Part shown: positions 57,309 to 64,000 of the stretch, piece by piece
Layout: the number at the start of each line of letters is the position of its first letter
Position numbering within the stretch: position 1 is the stretch's first letter
Origin: Occultella aeris
GTDB taxonomy: Bacteria > Actinomycetota > Actinomycetes > Actinomycetales > Beutenbergiaceae
NCBI RefSeq assembly: GCF_902703175.1
Contig: NZ_CACRYJ010000066.1
Span: forward strand, 27,967-91,966
Reading direction: 5' to 3'
DNA: 64,000 bases
Position numbers and translations under genes: made by a program
Notes under the pieces: generated by a model
The model's input: the letters and a program-made list of their open reading frames with translations, nothing else
What the model was told of the DNA's origin: nothing
Databases searched by the model: none

Positions 57309-59413
57309 TTCCCGTCCTCGGCGGCTTCGCTCGGAAGAGCGGACCCGGGCTCGTCGACGGGCTCGGGGTCCGGCTCGGCATCGACGACCAGGCCGGGGTC
57401 GGCGACGGGCTCGGAGTCCGGCTCAGCGTCAACCATCCGCTCGACCTCCACCTCAACCTCAACCTCAACCACAGGGTCGACGTCGTCCACTGGCTCGACG
57501 TCGTCCACGAGGTACGGGTCCGGCTCGGCATCCACCTCGCGGTCGGTCTGCGCAACGCCGTCTGGATCCTCCTCAACGTGCGAAACGTCGGCCGGCTCGA
57601 CGTCCGAATCGCCCGCCGATGCCCGATCGAGTTCGGCCTCCTCCTCGGCCTGTTGCTCCGCTGCCAGGTCCAGTCGCTGCTGGGCGCGCGCCGCGCGCTC
57701 GCGCTCGGCTGCCTCCTCCTGCTGCGCGACCTGAGCGGCCATGGCCTCGAGTTCGGCCGTCGAGTACGGCACCTCGGCGAACTCCACGCCGTCGTCCTCG
57801 AGTTCGTCCTCGCTGGGTACCGGCAGTGTTGCAGCGAGCGCGTCCGCCTCGTCCTCGCGGCCCAGAGCCCGCAGCACTTCCACACGAGCCTCGTCCAGCC
57901 GATGCTTCAACTCGGGGTCCGTCACGGCCGCGGTTACGGGCGTGTCCAGAGTGAGCAGTGCTGCCTCGGTCTCGCCAAGGTCGAGTCGCGCACCACTCGC
58001 CACGATCGCGAGCTCCACGCGATCCACGTCGGTCATGTCCGGGCTGGGCTCGGCAGCAGCGAGCGTGAGGGCGCGCTCAGGGCGCCCCAGTCCACGCTCA
58101 CAGTCGGCCTCGATCGCGCGGTGCGCATCGATGCCGCTCAACCTGCGAACGGTGCGCAGCTCACGGAGAGCCTCCGCGTAGTTCCCGGTGGCGTAGGCCG
58201 TGAGGGCGACCGCCTCGCGGACGATGTCCACCCGGCCCGCTCGGCGGAGTGCGGCCTGCGCGTGCTCGTAGGCCTCCTCGGGGCGAAGGTCCATGAGACG
58301 GCCGGCCATCACGAGGTGACGAGCGACCTCATCAGAGTTCTCCTTCGAGAGGGTCCGCAGTCGCTGCCGTGCCACGGGATCAAGGTCCTGAGGTACGACG
58401 TCCTCGTCGATCTCCGGCGCCGCCACCCGCTCGCTCTGCGGCGGACGACTGTCGAGGCGGCGATCGGCGCTGCGCAGCGGACGACGCGAGTCGTCCGAGC
58501 CCGGACGCCCCGAGCCCCCGGGCCGATCCGATCGCGGCGGCCGACCGGAGCCTTGGCCGTCGCGAGACTTCCACTCCCGACGTTCGCCATCACGGCCCGG
58601 ACGCGAGTCACCAGACCGCTGACCATCACGCGGGGCACGCGAGTCGTAGGAACGGCGCTCACCCTCACGGGGAGGACGCGAATCGCCGGACCGCTGACCA
58701 TCACGAGGAGGGCGCGAGTCATAGCCGCGACGGTCCCCATCACGAGGAGGACGCGAGTCGTACGACCGTCGCTCACCCTCACGAGGAGGACGCGAGTCAT
58801 AGCCGCGACGGTCCCCATCACGGGGAGGACGCGAATCGTACGACCCACGCTGCCCATCACGGGGAGGACGCGAATCATACGACCGTCGCTCACCCTCACG
58901 AGGCGGACGCGAATCGCCGGACCGCTGACCATCACGGGGAGGGCGCGAGTCATAGCCGCGACGGTCCCCATCACGGGGAGGACGCGAGTCATACGCCTTG
59001 CGCTCACCATCACGAGGAGGACGCGAGTCATACGCCTTGCGCTCACCATCACGAGGAGGACGCGAGTCATACGAGCGCCGCTCACCATCACGAGGCGGAC
59101 GAGAATCGTAAGAACCTCGGTCCCCATCGCGAGGAGCACGGGAATCTGTCGATCCCTGACCGTCACGAGGCGGCCTCGAATCGAAGGACCTCCGCTCACC
59201 ATCACGAGGAGGGCGCCCCGAGCTCTGGCCATCGCGCGGCTTCCACTCGCGTCGCTCACCATCGCGGGGCCGGCCGGAGCCGCTCCCGTGCGGGGACCTG
59301 GCACCGGACGCGCCGGCACCATCGCGCCGGGGGCCTCGAGAGCCGCCCTCGCCACTGCTACGTGGCTTCCGGCCGTCGGCGTTCTCGCCGCGGTCAGGTC
59401 GCTCGTCCGACAT
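57305..59413 (-). CDS. Arg-rich repeat protein with TPR-like domain and acidic tail
   Basis: A 702-residue protein in three parts. Residues 1-330 are intrinsically disordered and very basic, holding 17 tandem units of 12-13 residues (67-283), consensus RPPRDGERRSYDS. Residues about 345-530 are helical repeats of TPR character (AYEHAQAALRRAGRVDIVRE, NYAEALRELRTVRRL). Residues 535-702 are Glu/Asp-rich, including VEVEVEVEVE. ATG 59413 follows AAGGAG. TPR proteins at this position are known in actinobacteria, but the R-D-G repeats suggest RNA binding or condensate formation. It lies directly after the rRNA operon terminator. Confidence 0.88.
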   Translation of the reverse strand: MSDERPDRGENADGRKPRSSGEGGSRGPRRDGAGASGARSPHGSGSGRPRDGERREWKPRDGQSSGRPPRDGERRSFDSRPPRDGQGSTDSRAPRDGDRGSYDSRPPRDGERRSYDSRPPRDGERKAYDSRPPRDGERKAYDSRPPRDGDRRGYDSRPPRDGQRSGDSRPPREGERRSYDSRPPRDGQRGSYDSRPPRDGDRRGYDSRPPREGERRSYDSRPPRDGDRRGYDSRPPRDGQRSGDSRPPREGERRSYDSRAPRDGQRSGDSRPGRDGERREWKSRDGQGSGRPPRSDRPGGSGRPGSDDSRRPLRSADRRLDSRPPQSERVAAPEIDEDVVPQDLDPVARQRLRTLSKENSDEVARHLVMAGRLMDLRPEEAYEHAQAALRRAGRVDIVREAVALTAYATGNYAEALRELRTVRRLSGIDAHRAIEADCERGLGRPERALTLAAAEPSPDMTDVDRVELAIVASGARLDLGETEAALLTLDTPVTAAVTDPELKHRLDEARVEVLRALGREDEADALAATLPVPSEDELEDDGVEFAEVPYSTAELEAMAAQVAQQEEAAERERAARAQQRLDLAAEQQAEEEAELDRASAGDSDVEPADVSHVEEDPDGVAQTDREVDAEPDPYLVDDVEPVDDVDPVVEVEVEVEVERMVDAEPDSEPVADPGLVVDAEPDPEPVDEPGSALPSEAAEDGK
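57440..57469. repeat. Hexanucleotide tandem repeat coding for Val-Glu
   Basis: Five 6-bp units (CTCGAC, CTCCAC and three identical CTCAAC) run from 57440 to 57469. They encode the alternating VE stretch in the acidic tail. The identical copies could change number by slippage without frame loss. Confidence 0.8.
58565..59215. repeat. Coding minisatellite of 17 units, 36 or 39 bp each
   Basis: This array encodes residues 67-283 of the Arg-rich protein. Units differ at a few positions; long and short units (13 or 12 residues, ending YDS or SGDS) alternate. Two adjacent units (RPPRDGERKAYDS) are identical in protein, a sign of recent duplication. Confidence 0.92.
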
Positions 59414-59465
59414 CGTGCTCCTTCATGCCCGCTCAGTGATGCGATCCAAAAGTACCTGAAAATGC

Positions 59466-59500
59466 GACAAGGGCCACCCCGGTGTGGGGTGGCCCTTGTC
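59466..59500 (-). terminator. Strong hairpin terminator of the rRNA operon
   Basis: GACAAGGGCCACCCC (59466-59480) is perfectly complementary to GGGGTGGCCCTTGTC (59486-59500): a 15-bp stem with a 5-base loop. It begins 8 bp after the 5S 3' end, followed on the minus strand by GCATTTTC. Confidence 0.9.
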
Positions 59501-59507
59501 TAAGTGT

Positions 59508-59626
59508 TGTCCGGCGGCGTCCTACTCTCCCACGTAGTCTCCCACGCAGTACCATCGGCGCAGAGGGGCTTAGCTTCCGGGTTCGGAATGGGTCCGGGCG
59601 TTTCCCCCTCGCTATGACCGCCGTAA
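59508..59626 (-). rRNA. rrf: 5S ribosomal RNA
   Basis: About 119 nt. On the minus strand it begins TTACGGCGGTCATAGCG and ends GACGCCGCCGGACA; the ends are complementary, as expected for helix I. The internal CCCGAACCCGGAAGCTAAG block is the conserved loop region. Confidence 0.96.
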
Positions 59627-59670
59627 CTCTATGGAGATGTTCTCGGTTTCCCGACCGTATCTCGGGAACC

Positions 59671-59684
59671 GCACAGTGGACGCG
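59671..59684. other. 3' arm of the 23S precursor processing stem
   Basis: GCACAGTGGACGCG here is the exact inverted copy of 62853-62866 on the other side of the 23S gene. In the minus-strand transcript the two arms pair and would form the base of the pre-23S stalk cut by RNase III. Confidence 0.8.
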
Positions 59685-59712
59685 TAACACACAGGTATTG
59701 ACTTTTTTGTGT

Positions 59713-64000
<4,288 letters not shown>

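Noticed and set aside
58565..59215. CRISPR-like regular repeats
   Set aside because: There are no unique spacers; units are contiguous, vary by coding substitutions and keep the reading frame.
57578..59503. 641-codon plus-strand frame with ITRRTRV-like repeats
   Set aside because: Mirror image of the coding minisatellite on the other strand; repeats follow from the DNA repeats, and it runs into the rRNA terminator.

Overview
The window is a high-GC chromosomal segment from a Gram-positive actinobacterium, probably in the order Micrococcales. The evidence is the gene neighbourhoods (a fabG-fabI pair like mabA-inhA, divergent glgM/glgC, a sufR-led SUF operon, and the tlyA-nadK-recN-steA-steB-pyrG block known from mycobacteria and corynebacteria), many GTG starts, many ATGA/GTGA stop-start overlaps, and starts that look leaderless. 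Genus cannot be fixed from the sequence alone. There is no prophage, insertion sequence, CRISPR array or tRNA gene that I can see. The DNA looks like core genome rather than an island.

Layout. 1-5.5 kb: the 3' part of a LacI-type regulator gene, cobalamin-dependent methionine synthase (metH), and an unusual in-frame fusion of a barstar-like domain to a 5'-3' exonuclease. 5.6-11.3 kb: a complete oligopeptide-type ABC importer (lipoprotein, two permeases, one protein with two fused ATPases). 11.3-17.2 kb: a SPOUT RNA methyltransferase, a GT4 mannosyltransferase-like protein and a heterodimeric ABC exporter. 17.2-21.9 kb: SPFH/NfeD membrane pair, a stand-alone ABC ATPase, an unknown protein and glgM. 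22-26 kb: glgC, serB, then a minus-strand fabG-fabI-sixA unit. 26.2-27.7 kb: a small membrane protein, a Cys-rich small protein and SURF1. 27.8-31.1 kb: glucarate catabolism (gudD, kdgD) with a divergent LysR regulator and a palindromic site between them. 31.1-34.7 kb: ABC-F protein, GNAT acetyltransferase, zinc metallopeptidase. 34.7-41.4 kb: sufR-B-D-Rieske-C-S-U-T. 41.7-44.4 kb: ABC export pair and heme A synthase (ctaA).

44.3-59.4 kb is one long minus-strand gene train: Arg-rich TPR protein, HAD phosphatase, a 58-residue protein, tlyA, nadK, recN, steA, steB/mctB, then three envelope-glycan-like genes (PNPT-like transferase, MurJ-like flippase, GT4), pyrG and a NUDIX hydrolase. Most junctions overlap or are a few bases apart, so translation is probably coupled. 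59.5-64 kb is a minus-strand rRNA operon (16S partial, 23S, 5S) ending in a strong hairpin terminator just upstream of that gene train.

The most unusual items are the barstar-exonuclease fusion, the 17-unit Arg/Asp/Gly repeat region in the protein next to the rRNA operon, the three-gene lipid-linked glycan module inserted in the steB-pyrG interval, a perfect 32-bp palindrome inside an ABC ATPase gene, and several strong hairpins or palindromes in leaders and between genes. All functional calls are by motif and context recognition only; no database search was run.
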